Positions 9,946 through 18,645 of a stretch of DNA of 64,000 nt are shown in pieces; positions within the stretch are counted from its first letter, which is position 1, and each line of letters starts with the position of its first letter. Under the pieces are notes generated by a model. It saw only the letters and a list, made by a program, of their open reading frames with translations, was not told where the DNA came from and ran no database searches. The stretch covers positions 1,178,001 through 1,242,000 of the forward strand of contig NZ_BSUM01000001.1 of the NCBI RefSeq assembly GCF_030161595.1, given 5' to 3'. The DNA is from Litorihabitans aurantiacus. GTDB taxonomy: Bacteria; Actinomycetota; Actinomycetes; Actinomycetales; Beutenbergiaceae. Made by a program: the position numbers and the translations under genes.

Positions 9946-10491
9946 TCAGTAGGTCTTCCAGCCGACCGAGGTCGGAGCCGTGATCGTCGGGTAGGTGACG
10001 TTGATCGGGTTGCAGGCGTTGTTCAGGGTGTAGGACTTCCCGCGGACCGTCACCGTGTTGGCGCCGTACTCCGCGTAGGCCGTGGAGTTGGCCGGGACGT
10101 CCACGGTGGTCGAGTTCCCGGTCGTGACGGTCAGGCTCTCCGACGCCGTCACCCCCACGCTCGCCTCGATCTTGGCGAAGGCGGTCGAGATCCCGCCGGA
10201 GATCGTCGCCGTCGTCGACACGGACACGGTGCCCGACGTCTGCGAGCTGAAGGTCGCCGTCTGCGGGGACGCTGTGCTGTTGATGTTGTGCTGCGTCTCA
10301 CCCACTCGGGTGAACGTGCTCTCCGAGGAGAGGACCTCGAAGATCGCCTCGCCGCCGCAGACACCCTGCGGACTGACCGTGTCGGCCGACGCGGCGGCGG
10401 TGGGGGCGGCGAGGAGGGCGCTGGCGGCCCCGACGGTGAGGATGGTGCGGAGCGTGCGACGAGTGCTGCTCGACGTGTGCGTCGTGCTCAT
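9946..10491 (-). CDS. Secreted small Ser/Thr-rich beta-strand protein, function unknown
   Basis: 181 residues. Residues 1-36 form a signal peptide: RR at 11-12, hydrophobic ILTVGAASALLAAP, cleavage likely after AASA. The mature protein has just two cysteines (C45 and C160), placed to form one disulfide. Between them lies an alternating Ser/Thr/Val pattern (SSQTSGTVSVSTTATISGG, ASVGVTASESLTVTTGN, VDVPANSTAYAEYG) predicting long amphipathic beta-strands. The pattern resembles the strand-insertion region of aerolysin/ETX-MTX2-type proteins, but only by eye. The RBS AGAGGTGA precedes ATG. The gene diverges from rpsA over 257 bases. Confidence 0.8.
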   Translation of the reverse strand: MSTTHTSSSTRRTLRTILTVGAASALLAAPTAAASADTVSPQGVCGGEAIFEVLSSESTFTRVGETQHNINSTASPQTATFSSQTSGTVSVSTTATISGGISTAFAKIEASVGVTASESLTVTTGNSTTVDVPANSTAYAEYGANTVTVRGKSYTLNNACNPINVTYPTITAPTSVGWKTY

Positions 10492-10604
10492 GGTTCGTTC
10501 ACCTCTCGTTCCTGACGTTCGGGTGATGCCTGACACATCGAACATAACGTTTTGGTAACGAACGCGCCAGGGGCTGGTGCAGATCAGCGTGTCACGCCTC
10601 GGCT

Positions 10605-10633
10605 TTGCCGCGGTCTCCCGCGCGCGGTAGGCT
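10605..10633 (+). promoter_or_regulatory. Putative sigma-70-type promoter of rpsA
   Basis: A -35-like TTGCCG (10605-10610) and -10-like TAGGCT (10628-10633) are separated by exactly 17 bases, about 115 bases upstream of the rpsA ATG. This is a pattern match only; no transcription start is known. Confidence 0.45.
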
Positions 10634-10748
10634 TCTCGGCGGTGCCGTGCGTCCGTCGCGCCCTGATCGCCTGCGATCGGGTTGGCGGCGATCACCGGCG
10701 CCGACCACCTGTCCGCACTACTTCTGTCCGCAACGGAGTCTCTCCTAC

Positions 10749-12233
10749 ATGACCATCTCCACCCCCGCCCCGGCTGTCCCGCAGGTCGCGGTCAACGACA
10801 TCGGTTCGGCCGAGGACTTCCTCGCCGCCGTCGACGCGACCATCAAGTACTTCAACGACGGCGACATCGTCGAGGGCACCATCGTCAAGGTCGACCGCGA
10901 TGAGGTCCTCCTCGACATCGGTTACAAGACGGAGGGGGTCATCCTCTCCCGCGAGCTCTCGATCAAGCACGACGTCGACCCGGACGAGGTCGTCAAGGTC
11001 GGCGAGGTCGTCGAGGCCCTGGTCCTCCAGAAGGAGGACAAGGAGGGACGTCTCCTCCTGTCCAAGAAGCGCGCCCAGTACGAGCGCGCCTGGGGCACGA
11101 TCGAGAAGATCAAGGAGGAGGACGGCGTCGTCACCGGCACCGTCATCGAGGTCGTCAAGGGTGGCCTCATCCTCGACATCGGTCTGCGTGGCTTCCTGCC
11201 CGCGTCCCTCGTGGAGATGCGTCGCGTCCGCGACCTCCAGCCGTACGTCGGCAAGGAGATCGAGGCGAAGATCATCGAGCTGGACAAGAACCGCAACAAC
11301 GTCGTCCTCTCGCGCCGCGCCTGGCTCGAGCAGACGCAGTCCGAGGTCCGCTCGACCTTCCTGTCGACGCTGGCCAAGGGCCAGGTGCGTCCGGGTGTCG
11401 TGTCCTCCATCGTGAACTTCGGTGCGTTCGTGGACCTCGGCGGGGTCGACGGTCTCGTCCACGTCTCCGAGCTGTCCTGGAAGCACATCGACCACCCCTC
11501 CGAGGTCGTCGAGGTCGGCCAGGAGGTCACGGTCGAGGTCCTCGACGTCGAGCTCGACCGCGAGCGCGTCTCGCTGTCGCTCAAGGCGACGCAGGAGGAC
11601 CCGTGGCAGCAGTTCGCCCGGACCCACGCCATCGGCCAGGTCGTCCCGGGCAAGGTCACCAAGCTCGTCCCGTTCGGTGCGTTCGTGCGCGTCGAGGACG
11701 GCATCGAGGGCCTCGTGCACATCTCCGAGCTCGCCGTGCGCCACGTCGAGCTGCCGGAGCAGGTCGCGAAGGTCGGCGAGGAGGTCTTCGTCAAGGTCAT
11801 CGACATCGACCTCGAGCGTCGCCGCATCTCGCTCTCGCTCAAGCAGGCCAACGAGGGTGTGGACCCGAGCTCCGACGACTTCGACCCCAGCCTCTACGGC
11901 ATGGCGGCGGAGTACGACGAGGCCGGCAACTACAAGTACCCCGAGGGCTTCGACCCCGAGACCAACGAGTGGCTCGAGGGCTTCGACGCGCAGCGCGAGG
12001 AGTGGGAGCGTCAGTACGCCGAGGCCCAGTCCCGCTGGGAGGCGCACAAGAAGCAGGTCGCCAGCGCGATCGAGGCCGACGCCGAGGCTCCGGCCGAGGC
12101 CACGAGCAGCAGCAGCTCCTCCTCGTCGAGCGACTCGTCGTCGAGCTACTCCTCGACGCCGTCCGGCCCGAGCGGCACGCTCGCGTCCGACGAGGCTCTC
12201 GCCGCCCTCCGCGAGAAGCTCACCGGCGCCTGA
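10749..12233 (+). CDS. rpsA: 30S ribosomal protein S1
   Basis: 494 residues with four S1 RNA-binding repeats: from ~35 (DGDIVEGTIVKVDRDEVLLD), ~120 (DGVVTGTVIEVVKGGLILD), ~205 (KGQVRPGVVSSIVNFGAFVD) and ~292 (IGQVVPGKVTKLVPFGAFVR). Four repeats are usual for actinobacteria, against six in E. coli. Repeats 3 and 4 have the best OB-fold consensus. The C-terminal ~60 residues contain a serine-rich low-complexity stretch before a final conserved helix. S1 recruits and unfolds mRNA on the small subunit. A strong hairpin follows. Confidence 0.97.
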   Translation: MTISTPAPAVPQVAVNDIGSAEDFLAAVDATIKYFNDGDIVEGTIVKVDRDEVLLDIGYKTEGVILSRELSIKHDVDPDEVVKVGEVVEALVLQKEDKEGRLLLSKKRAQYERAWGTIEKIKEEDGVVTGTVIEVVKGGLILDIGLRGFLPASLVEMRRVRDLQPYVGKEIEAKIIELDKNRNNVVLSRRAWLEQTQSEVRSTFLSTLAKGQVRPGVVSSIVNFGAFVDLGGVDGLVHVSELSWKHIDHPSEVVEVGQEVTVEVLDVELDRERVSLSLKATQEDPWQQFARTHAIGQVVPGKVTKLVPFGAFVRVEDGIEGLVHISELAVRHVELPEQVAKVGEEVFVKVIDIDLERRRISLSLKQANEGVDPSSDDFDPSLYGMAAEYDEAGNYKYPEGFDPETNEWLEGFDAQREEWERQYAEAQSRWEAHKKQVASAIEADAEAPAEATSSSSSSSSSDSSSSYSSTPSGPSGTLASDEALAALREKLTGA

Positions 12234-12260
12234 TCCTCAGGCTCCACGCGTAGCACCGAC

Positions 12261-12294
12261 GGCGCCCGCCACCTCTGCGGAGGTGGCGGGCGCC
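12261..12294 (+). terminator. Hairpin terminator of rpsA
   Basis: Perfect 15-bp stem (GGCGCCCGCCACCTC pairing with GAGGTGGCGGGCGCC) with a 4-base loop, 27 bases after the rpsA stop. There is no T-tract. It separates rpsA from the GABA cassette, suggesting the cassette has its own promoter. Confidence 0.8.
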
Positions 12295-12372
12295 GTCGTC
12301 GTCGGTGGCGGCGTCTACCCTGGGCGAGGAGCCGCACCGCTGCGGCCCGCGACCGCGCCGAAGGAGATCCAC

Positions 12373-13747
12373 GTGACCACCACCACCTCCCCGCCGAGCG
12401 AGTCCGGCACGGGTGCGGCGCAGCCCCGCGGGAAGGTGACCTCCCGCAGGTCCGATCGCTGGTGACGGCGATCCCCGGGCCGATCTCGGCCGGGCTCATG
12501 CGCCGCAAGCGGGCGGCCGTCCCCACGGCCGTGGGGACGACGATGCCGGTCTTCGCGGCCCGGGCGGGCGGTGGTGTCGTGGTCGACGTCGACGGCAACT
12601 CGCTCATCGACCTCGGGTCGGGCATCGCGGTCACGGGGGTCGGCAGCAGCGCCCCCAGGGTCGTCGCGGCCGTGACGGCGCAGGTCGCGGACTTCACCCA
12701 CACCTGCTTCATGGTCACGCCGTACGAGGAGTACGTGGCCGTCGCCGAGAAGCTGAACGCGCTCACCCCCGGCGGCCATGAGAAGCGGACGGCGCTGTTC
12801 AGCTCGGGCGCCGAGGCGGTCGAGAACGCGATCAAGGTCGCGCGCGCCGCGACCGGGCGCACCGCCGTCGTCGCCTTCGACCACGCCTACCACGGCCGCA
12901 CGAGCCTCACCATGGCCCTGACCGCCAAGGTCAAGCCGTACAAGCAGGGCTTCGGCCCGTTCGCGCCCGAGGTGTACCGCGCGCCGACCTCCTACCCCTA
13001 CCGCGACGGCCTGACCGGTCCGCAGGCGCTGGCGGGCGCGATCGACCGCATCACCACGCAGGTCGACGTCGAGGACCTGGCCGCCGTCATCATCGAGCCC
13101 ATCCAGGGGAGGGCGGTTTCGTCGTCCCCGCCGACGGTTTCCTCGAGGGCCTCGCGCAGTGGTGCCGAGAGCACGGCGTCGTGTTCGTCGCCGACGAGGT
13201 GCAGACGGGGTTCGCGCGGACCGGGGCGATGTTCGCGAGCGAGCACGCGGGGATCGTCCCCGACCTCGTCGTCACGGCGAAGGGCATCGCCGGCGGGCTG
13301 CCGCTCTCGGCCGTGACCGGCCGGGCCGAGCTCATGGAGGCCCCGGGTGCGGGTGGTCTGGGCGGCACCTACGGCGGGAACCCGCTCGCGTGCGCCGCCG
13401 CCCTCGCAGCCATCGAGACCTACGAGGCCGACGATCTCACGGGCGCGGCACGCGCGATCGAGTCACGCGTTCTCGCCCGTCTGCGCGCCGCGCAGGCCGT
13501 TGACCCGCGCATCGGCGACGTCCGGGGCCGGGGTGCCATGATCGCGATGGAGCTCGTGGATCCGAGCGGTGCGCCGGACGCGGACCTCACCCGGCGCGTG
13601 GTCGCGGCCGCGCACGCCCAGGGCGTCATCGTGCTGACGTGCGGGACGTGGGGCAACGTCGTCCGGCTGCTCCCGCCGCTCACCATCCCCCTCGACCTCC
13701 TCGACGAGGGTCTCGACGTGCTGCTCGGCGCCCTCGCGGCCTCCTGA
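12373..13747 (+). CDS. gabT: 4-aminobutyrate-2-oxoglutarate transaminase (two frame breaks)
   Basis: PLP enzyme converting GABA to succinate semialdehyde; about 458 residues when repaired. The GTG at 12373 follows AAGGAGATCCAC. Its frame must shift by one base near 12424-12432 to enter LPQVRSLVTAIPGP. A second one-base loss in the four-G run at 13106-13109 splits EPIQGEGGFVVPADGFLEGL. Family motifs are FSSGAEAVENAIKVARAATG, HAYHGRTSLTMALTAKVKPY, FVADEVQTGFARTG and the PLP lysine in VVTAKGIAGGLPLSA. It is followed after 41 bases by gabD, completing the GABA shunt step. Confidence 0.93.
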
Positions 13748-13788
13748 CACCCGTCCGAACTTTCTCGCCCCGACGAAACGGACCCGAC

Positions 13789-15237
13789 GTGACGGCACCC
13801 ACCACCCCGCACCAGCTCTTCATCGGCGGCGCCTGGCGCGACGCCTCGACCGGCGCGACCTTCGACGTCGTCGATCCCGCCACGGGCGAGGTGATCGCCG
13901 CCGTCGCCGACGCCTCGGTGGCCGACGGTGCCGCCGCCCTCGACACCGCCGTGGCCGCGCAGGCGGAGTGGGGCGCGACCGCCCCCGCGCGCGGTCGACG
14001 ATCCTGCGCGACGCGTTCGACCTCCTGATGGAGCGCCGCGAGCAGTTCGCCGCGCTCATGACGGCGGAGATGGGCAAGCCCCTGGCGGAGTCCCGCGGCG
14101 AGGTCACCTACGGCGGGGAGTTCCTGCGCTGGTTCAGCGAGGAGGCGGCACGGATCGGCGGTCACTACGGGCGCAACCCCGAGGGCACCGGGCGGGTGAT
14201 CGTCACGCGGGTGCCCGTCGGGCCGTGCCTGCTCATCACCCCCTGGAACTTCCCCCTCGCGATGGCCACCCGCAAGATCGCTCCGGCCCTCGCCGCGGGA
14301 TGCACGAGCGTCGTCAAACCCGCCGAGCTGACGCCGCTCACGACCCTCGCGTTCGTCGATCTGCTCCGCGAGGTGGGCCTGCCCGACGGCGTCGTGAACG
14401 CGATCCCCACCAGCGACTCGCGCGGCGTGAGCGGCCCGATCATCGCCGACCCGCGGCTGCGCAAGCTGTCCTTCACGGGGTCGACCCCGGTCGGCCGCAC
14501 GCTGCTGGCGCAGGCGGCGGAGGGTGCTGCGCACGTCGATGGAGCTCGGAGGGAACGCGCCGTTCCTCGTGTTCGACGACGCCGACGTCGAGGCCGCCGT
14601 CGCGGGCGCGATGCAGGCGAAGTTCCGCAACGTCGGGCAGGCGTGCACCGCCGCCAACCGCTTCCTGGTCCACGAGTCCGTCGCGGCGGACGTCACGGCT
14701 CGGCTCGTGGCGCAGGTCGAGGCGCTCCGGGTCGGGCCGGGGGATCGGGAAGGCACGACGATCGGACCGCTCGTGGACGCGCGCGCCGTCGAGCGCATCA
14801 CCGCGCTGGTCGACGACGCCGTCGCGGCCGGCGCGCGGGTCCTGACCTCGCGCGACCTGCCCGACGACCTGCCGCCCGGCGGCAGCTACCTCGCCCCCGC
14901 CGTCGTCGTCGACGTCCCCGCCCACGCGGCGATCCTGCGCGAGGAGATCTTCGGACCCGTGGTGACGATCCAGACCTTCGCCGACGAGGACGAGGCGGTC
15001 GCGCTGGCGAACGGCACCGAGTTCGGGCTCGTGTCCTACGCCTACACGCGCGACCTCGCCCGCGCGCAGCGTCTCGTGGAGCGACTCGAGACCGGCATGA
15101 CCGGGATCAACGTCGGCGTCGTCTCCAACGCGGCCGCGCCCTTCGGCGGCGTCAAGGCCTCGGGCCTCGGCCGCGAGGGCGGGTCCGAGGGCCTGGAGGA
15201 GTACCAGTCCGTGAAGTACGCGCTCACCCCCGCCTGA
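13789..15237 (+). CDS. gabD: Succinate-semialdehyde dehydrogenase (two frame breaks)
   Basis: Oxidises succinate semialdehyde to succinate with NAD(P)+. The N-terminus is LFIGGAWRDASTGATFDVVD. One C is missing in the run at 13982-13986 (restoring TAPRARSTILRDAFDLL). Two G appear missing at 14522-14524 (restoring AAEGVLRTSMELGGNAPF). Core motifs are ITPWNFPLAMATRKIAPALA, catalytic Glu in MELGGNAPF and catalytic Cys in GQACTAANRF. The VLRTSMELGGNAP context is typical of GabD rather than generic aldehyde dehydrogenases. The start is GTG at 13789. It forms an operon with gabT and the next dehydrogenase, 15 bases downstream. Confidence 0.92.
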
Positions 15238-15252
15238 GAAGGAGACCCACCC

Positions 15253-16671
15253 ATGGTGCTGCAGAACTGGATCGACGGTCGTCTCGTGGACGCGCACGGC
15301 ACGGGGCGGCTCGACGTCGTGAGCCCGGTGACCGAGGAGGTCGTCGCGGTCTCGCCCGTGAGCGACGCGGTCGACGTCGACGCCGCCTACGCCGCGGCGT
15401 CGCGCGCCCGGGGTGCCTGGCGCCGCACGACGCCGGGGCAGCGGCAGCGGATGCTGCTCGCCTGGGCGGACGCGATCGAGGCGGCCGCCGACGAGCTCGT
15501 CGACTCCCAGCACGGCGAGACGGGCCAGCCCCGCGAGGCGATCCGCGCCGAGGAGGTCCTCACCGGGGCGGACCACGTCCGGTTCTTCGCCGGCGCCGCG
15601 CGGACGATGACGGGTACGGCGTCGGGGGAGTACCTCGAGGGCCACACGTCGCAGGTACGGCGCGAGCCGATCGGTGTGGTCGGCCAGGTCACGCCCTGGA
15701 ACTACCCGATCATGATGGCGCTGTGGAAGCTCGCGCCGGCGCTGGCGGCGGGGAACACGGTCGTCATCAAGCCGAGCGACACGACGCCGTCCTCGACGCT
15801 CGTGCTCGTCCGCCTGACGGCGGGGATCCTGCCCGACGGCGTGGTGAACCTCGTGCTCGGCGACGCCTCCACCGGCGAGCTGGTCACCTCCCACCCCACG
15901 CCCGGGCTGGTGGCCATCACCGGATCGGTGCGGGCGGGTCGAGCCGTGGCGGGAGCCGCCGCCGGGACGCTCGCGCGTGCGCACCTCGAGCTCGGCGGCA
16001 AGGCACCCGCGCTCGTGTTCGCGGGGGTCGACGTCGCGGCGACGGCGGAGGCGCTGGTGGGGGCCGCCTTCTTCAACGCCGGCCAGGACTGCACCGCCGT
16101 CACGCGCGTGCTCGTGGCGCGCGAGATCCACGACGCGATGGTCGAGGCCCTGGTCGCCTCCAGCGAGGCGCTCACGGTCGGCGGCGCCGAGGACGCCTAC
16201 TACGGCCCGCTGAACAGCGCGACCCACTTCGCCCGGGTGACCGGGGTGCTCGCGGACCTGCCCGCGCACGCCCGCATCGCCACGGGCGGAGGTCGTGTCG
16301 GCGACGTCGGGTACTTCCTGGCGCCGACCGTCGTGACCGGTGTCCGCCAGGACGACGCGATCGTGCAGACCGAGACGTTCGGCCCGGTCCTCACGGTCCA
16401 GCCCTTCGACGATGAGGCGGAGGCGCTGGAGCTCGCGAACGGCGTCGAGTACGGGCTCGCGGCGAGCGTCTGGACCCGCGACGTCGCGCAGGCGGCGAGA
16501 CTCGCGGGCGACCTGGACGCGGGGTGCGTGTGGATCAACACCCACATCCCGCTCGTGGCGGAGATGCCGCACGGCGGCTTCAAGCACTCGGGGTACGGCA
16601 AGGACCTGTCGGTCTACGGCCTCGAGGACTACACGCGCGTCAAGCACGTGATGACGGCGACGGAGGCGTGA
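15253..16671 (+). CDS. Gamma-aminobutyraldehyde dehydrogenase (aldehyde dehydrogenase family)
   Basis: 472 residues, intact. It has QNWIDGRLVDAHGTGRLDVV at the start, TPWNYPIMMALWKLAPALAA (NAD binding), catalytic Glu in LELGGKAPALVF, catalytic Cys in NAGQDCTAVTRV and the C-terminal FKHSGYGKDLSVYGLEDYTR. The YGKDLS(V/M)YGLEDYTR ending and context beside gabT/gabD fit 4-aminobutyraldehyde dehydrogenase of putrescine breakdown, which makes GABA for GabT. Betaine or other aminoaldehydes remain possible. RBS AAGGAG lies 8 bases before ATG. Confidence 0.85.
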   Translation: MVLQNWIDGRLVDAHGTGRLDVVSPVTEEVVAVSPVSDAVDVDAAYAAASRARGAWRRTTPGQRQRMLLAWADAIEAAADELVDSQHGETGQPREAIRAEEVLTGADHVRFFAGAARTMTGTASGEYLEGHTSQVRREPIGVVGQVTPWNYPIMMALWKLAPALAAGNTVVIKPSDTTPSSTLVLVRLTAGILPDGVVNLVLGDASTGELVTSHPTPGLVAITGSVRAGRAVAGAAAGTLARAHLELGGKAPALVFAGVDVAATAEALVGAAFFNAGQDCTAVTRVLVAREIHDAMVEALVASSEALTVGGAEDAYYGPLNSATHFARVTGVLADLPAHARIATGGGRVGDVGYFLAPTVVTGVRQDDAIVQTETFGPVLTVQPFDDEAEALELANGVEYGLAASVWTRDVAQAARLAGDLDAGCVWINTHIPLVAEMPHGGFKHSGYGKDLSVYGLEDYTRVKHVMTATEA

Positions 16672-16714
16672 CGCGGACGGTCGGGCCTCGCCGGCGAACG
16701 CCTAGGCTCGGTCG

Positions 16715-17359
16715 GTGACCGCACCGCCCTCGACCAGCGAGCTCCCGACCGTCCTGCTCACCGGGTTCGACCCGTTCGCCGGCGCCGACACGAACCCCTC
16801 CTGGGACGCGGTCGCTGTGCTCGCGCGCGACTGGGACGAGCGCGCGGAGGGGGCGCGGCTCGCCGTCGCCCGGCTGCCGGTCGTCTTCGACCAGGTGCGC
16901 GAGCGGCTCGCCGATCTGGTGGAGGAGCACGCCCCCGCCGTCGTGATCGCCACCGGTCTCGCGGGTGGTTCGGCCCGCGTCCGGATCGAGCGCGTGGCGC
17001 TGAACCTCGCCGACGCCCGCATCCCCGACAACGACGGCGGGCAGCCGATCGACGCCGAGGTCTCACCCGGGGCGCCGCTCGCCCGGCAGGCGACACTGCC
17101 CGTGAAGGCGGCGCTCGCAGCGTGCCGAGCGCAGGACCTCCCGGTCGAGATCTCGCTGTCGGCCGGGACCTTCGTGTGCAACGCGACCTTCGTGCACGCG
17201 CTCGACCTCGCGCCGCAGGCCCGCGTGGGGTTCGTCCACGTCCCGGCCGTGGAGGATCTCGCCCTCGCCGAGACGGTGCGAGCGATTCGTGAGATCGTCC
17301 GGGCGGCGCTCGGGCACGCGGGAGCCGACCTGCACGTCGTGGGCGGGGAGATCTCGTGA
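16715..17359 (+). CDS. pcp: Pyroglutamyl-peptidase I
   Basis: Cysteine peptidase removing N-terminal pyroglutamate; 214 residues, the family length. The opening VLLTGFDPFAGADTNPSWDA is diagnostic. Catalytic Cys lies in SAGTFVCNATF and catalytic His in GFVHVP. The acidic residue is expected around the segment VVIATGLAGG to RIERVALNLADARIPDNDG. The GTG start is at 16715. The stop overlaps the coaE GTG (GTGA), so the two are translated together. It probably helps salvage peptide nitrogen alongside the GABA genes, but that link is inferred from position only. Confidence 0.93.
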   Translation: MTAPPSTSELPTVLLTGFDPFAGADTNPSWDAVAVLARDWDERAEGARLAVARLPVVFDQVRERLADLVEEHAPAVVIATGLAGGSARVRIERVALNLADARIPDNDGGQPIDAEVSPGAPLARQATLPVKAALAACRAQDLPVEISLSAGTFVCNATFVHALDLAPQARVGFVHVPAVEDLALAETVRAIREIVRAALGHAGADLHVVGGEIS

Positions 17360-17994
17360 CCGCCGCGCGGGCCGGCGCGGGGCCGGTGCTGGTCGGACTC
17401 ACGGGAGGCATCGCCTCGGGCAAGTCCACGATCGCGCGGCTGCTCGCGGAGCGGGGTGCGCAGGTCGTCGACGCCGACGCGCTCGCGCGTGAGGTGCTCG
17501 AGCCGGGCACACCGGGGCTGGCCGCTGTGGTCGAGCGCTTCGGGTCCGGCGTGCTCGGACCCGACGGGGTGCTGGACCGCGCGGCGCTCGCACGCGTCGT
17601 GTTCGCGGACGAGGCCGCGCGCCGCGACCTGGAGGGCGTCGTCCACCCGGCGGTGGGGGAGCGCTTCGCCCGCGTGGTGGACGCGGCGGCCGCGGGAGAG
17701 GTGATCGTCCACGACGTCCCGCTGCTGGTGGAGAACGGCCTGGCCCCGCGCTACGACCTCGTCGTCGTGGCCGACGCGCCCGAGCCGGTGCGGCTCGAGC
17801 GCGCCGTCGCCCGCGGCATGACGCGGGAGCAGGCGGCCGCGCGGATCGCGGCCCAGGCGAGCGACGCCGACCGACGCGCCGTCGCGGACGTGCTGATCGA
17901 CACCGGTGCGGCGATCGAGGTGACGACCGACGCCGTCGCCCGGCTCTGGGACCAGCGGATCGTGCCGCTCGCGGCGGCGCGCGTGGGTTTCTGA
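17356..17994 (+). CDS. coaE: Dephospho-CoA kinase
   Basis: Last step of coenzyme A synthesis, ATP-dependent phosphorylation of dephospho-CoA. 212 residues, the typical length. P-loop GLTGGIASGKSTIARLLAER near residue 15, DADALAREVL, the HPAV segment and LIDTGAAIE near the end are CoaE hallmarks. In many actinobacteria coaE directly follows rpsA; here pcp and the gab genes intervene. A 17-bp hairpin follows. Confidence 0.95.
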   Translation: MTAARAGAGPVLVGLTGGIASGKSTIARLLAERGAQVVDADALAREVLEPGTPGLAAVVERFGSGVLGPDGVLDRAALARVVFADEAARRDLEGVVHPAVGERFARVVDAAAAGEVIVHDVPLLVENGLAPRYDLVVVADAPEPVRLERAVARGMTREQAAARIAAQASDADRRAVADVLIDTGAAIEVTTDAVARLWDQRIVPLAAARVGF

Positions 17995-18033
17995 CGAGGG
18001 CCGGGTCGCGCTCCCCGCGTCGGTGGGACGAGC

Positions 18034-18078
18034 GACGGGACCGGACCGCGGCGTGGTGCGTCGCGGTCCGGTCCCGTC
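18034..18078. terminator. Bidirectional hairpin terminator between coaE and the osmC-like gene
   Basis: Perfect 17-bp inverted repeat (GACGGGACCGGACCGCG with its complement) around an 11-base loop, between convergent gene ends. No T-tract. Confidence 0.8.
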
Positions 18079-18105
18079 GTCCGTGCGGTGGGGTGACCCG
18101 GTGGG

Positions 18106-18540
18106 TCAGCCCTGCAGCGTCGCCTCGAGCGTGATCGGCACCGAGGCGAGCGCCGCGCTGACCGGGCACCCGGCCTTGGCGGCCTCGGCGACGGCGAGGA
18201 AGTCCTCCTCGGAGATGTCCGGCACGGTCGCGCTCACGGTGAGGGCGATGCCCGTGATGCCCTCGCCCGCCACGAACGTGACCGAGGCGGAGGTGTCGAC
18301 CGTGGTGGGCGGCGTGCCCTTGCCGGCGAGCTCGTGCGAGAGCGCCATCGCGTAGCAGGACGCGTGCGCCGCGGCGATGAGCTCCTCGGGCGTCGTCTGG
18401 CCGCCCTCGCCCTCGGCGCGGGTGCGCCAGCTGACGTCGACGGCGGGGAACGCCCCGCTCGCGACCGTGGTCGTGCCGGAGCCGGAGGCGAGGTCGCCCT
18501 TCCATGCGGTGCTGGCGTTGCTGATGACGGGCCTGGGCAT
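18106..18540 (-). CDS. osmC: OsmC-family peroxiredoxin-like protein
   Basis: 144 residues. OsmC/Ohr fold: VDVSWRTRAEGEGGQTTPEE followed by LIAAAHASCYAMALSHEL, which carries the first reactive Cys; the second Cys is in AEAAKAGCPVSAAL. The TTPEELIAAAHASC(Y/F) form is the OsmC rather than the Ohr subgroup. It reduces organic hydroperoxides, with dihydrolipoamide or mycothiol-linked reductant in relatives. Monocistronic, divergent from uvrB. Confidence 0.9.
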   Translation of the reverse strand: MPRPVISNASTAWKGDLASGSGTTTVASGAFPAVDVSWRTRAEGEGGQTTPEELIAAAHASCYAMALSHELAGKGTPPTTVDTSASVTFVAGEGITGIALTVSATVPDISEEDFLAVAEAAKAGCPVSAALASVPITLEATLQG

Positions 18541-18645
18541 GGTGTCCTCCTGGTGTGACCGCCGGGGCTGTCCCGGTCTCTCGCTCCATCCTGCCCCCGG
18601 GACTCCCCGACCGTCGATGTCGGTGGTCGGACGTAACGTGGAGAC

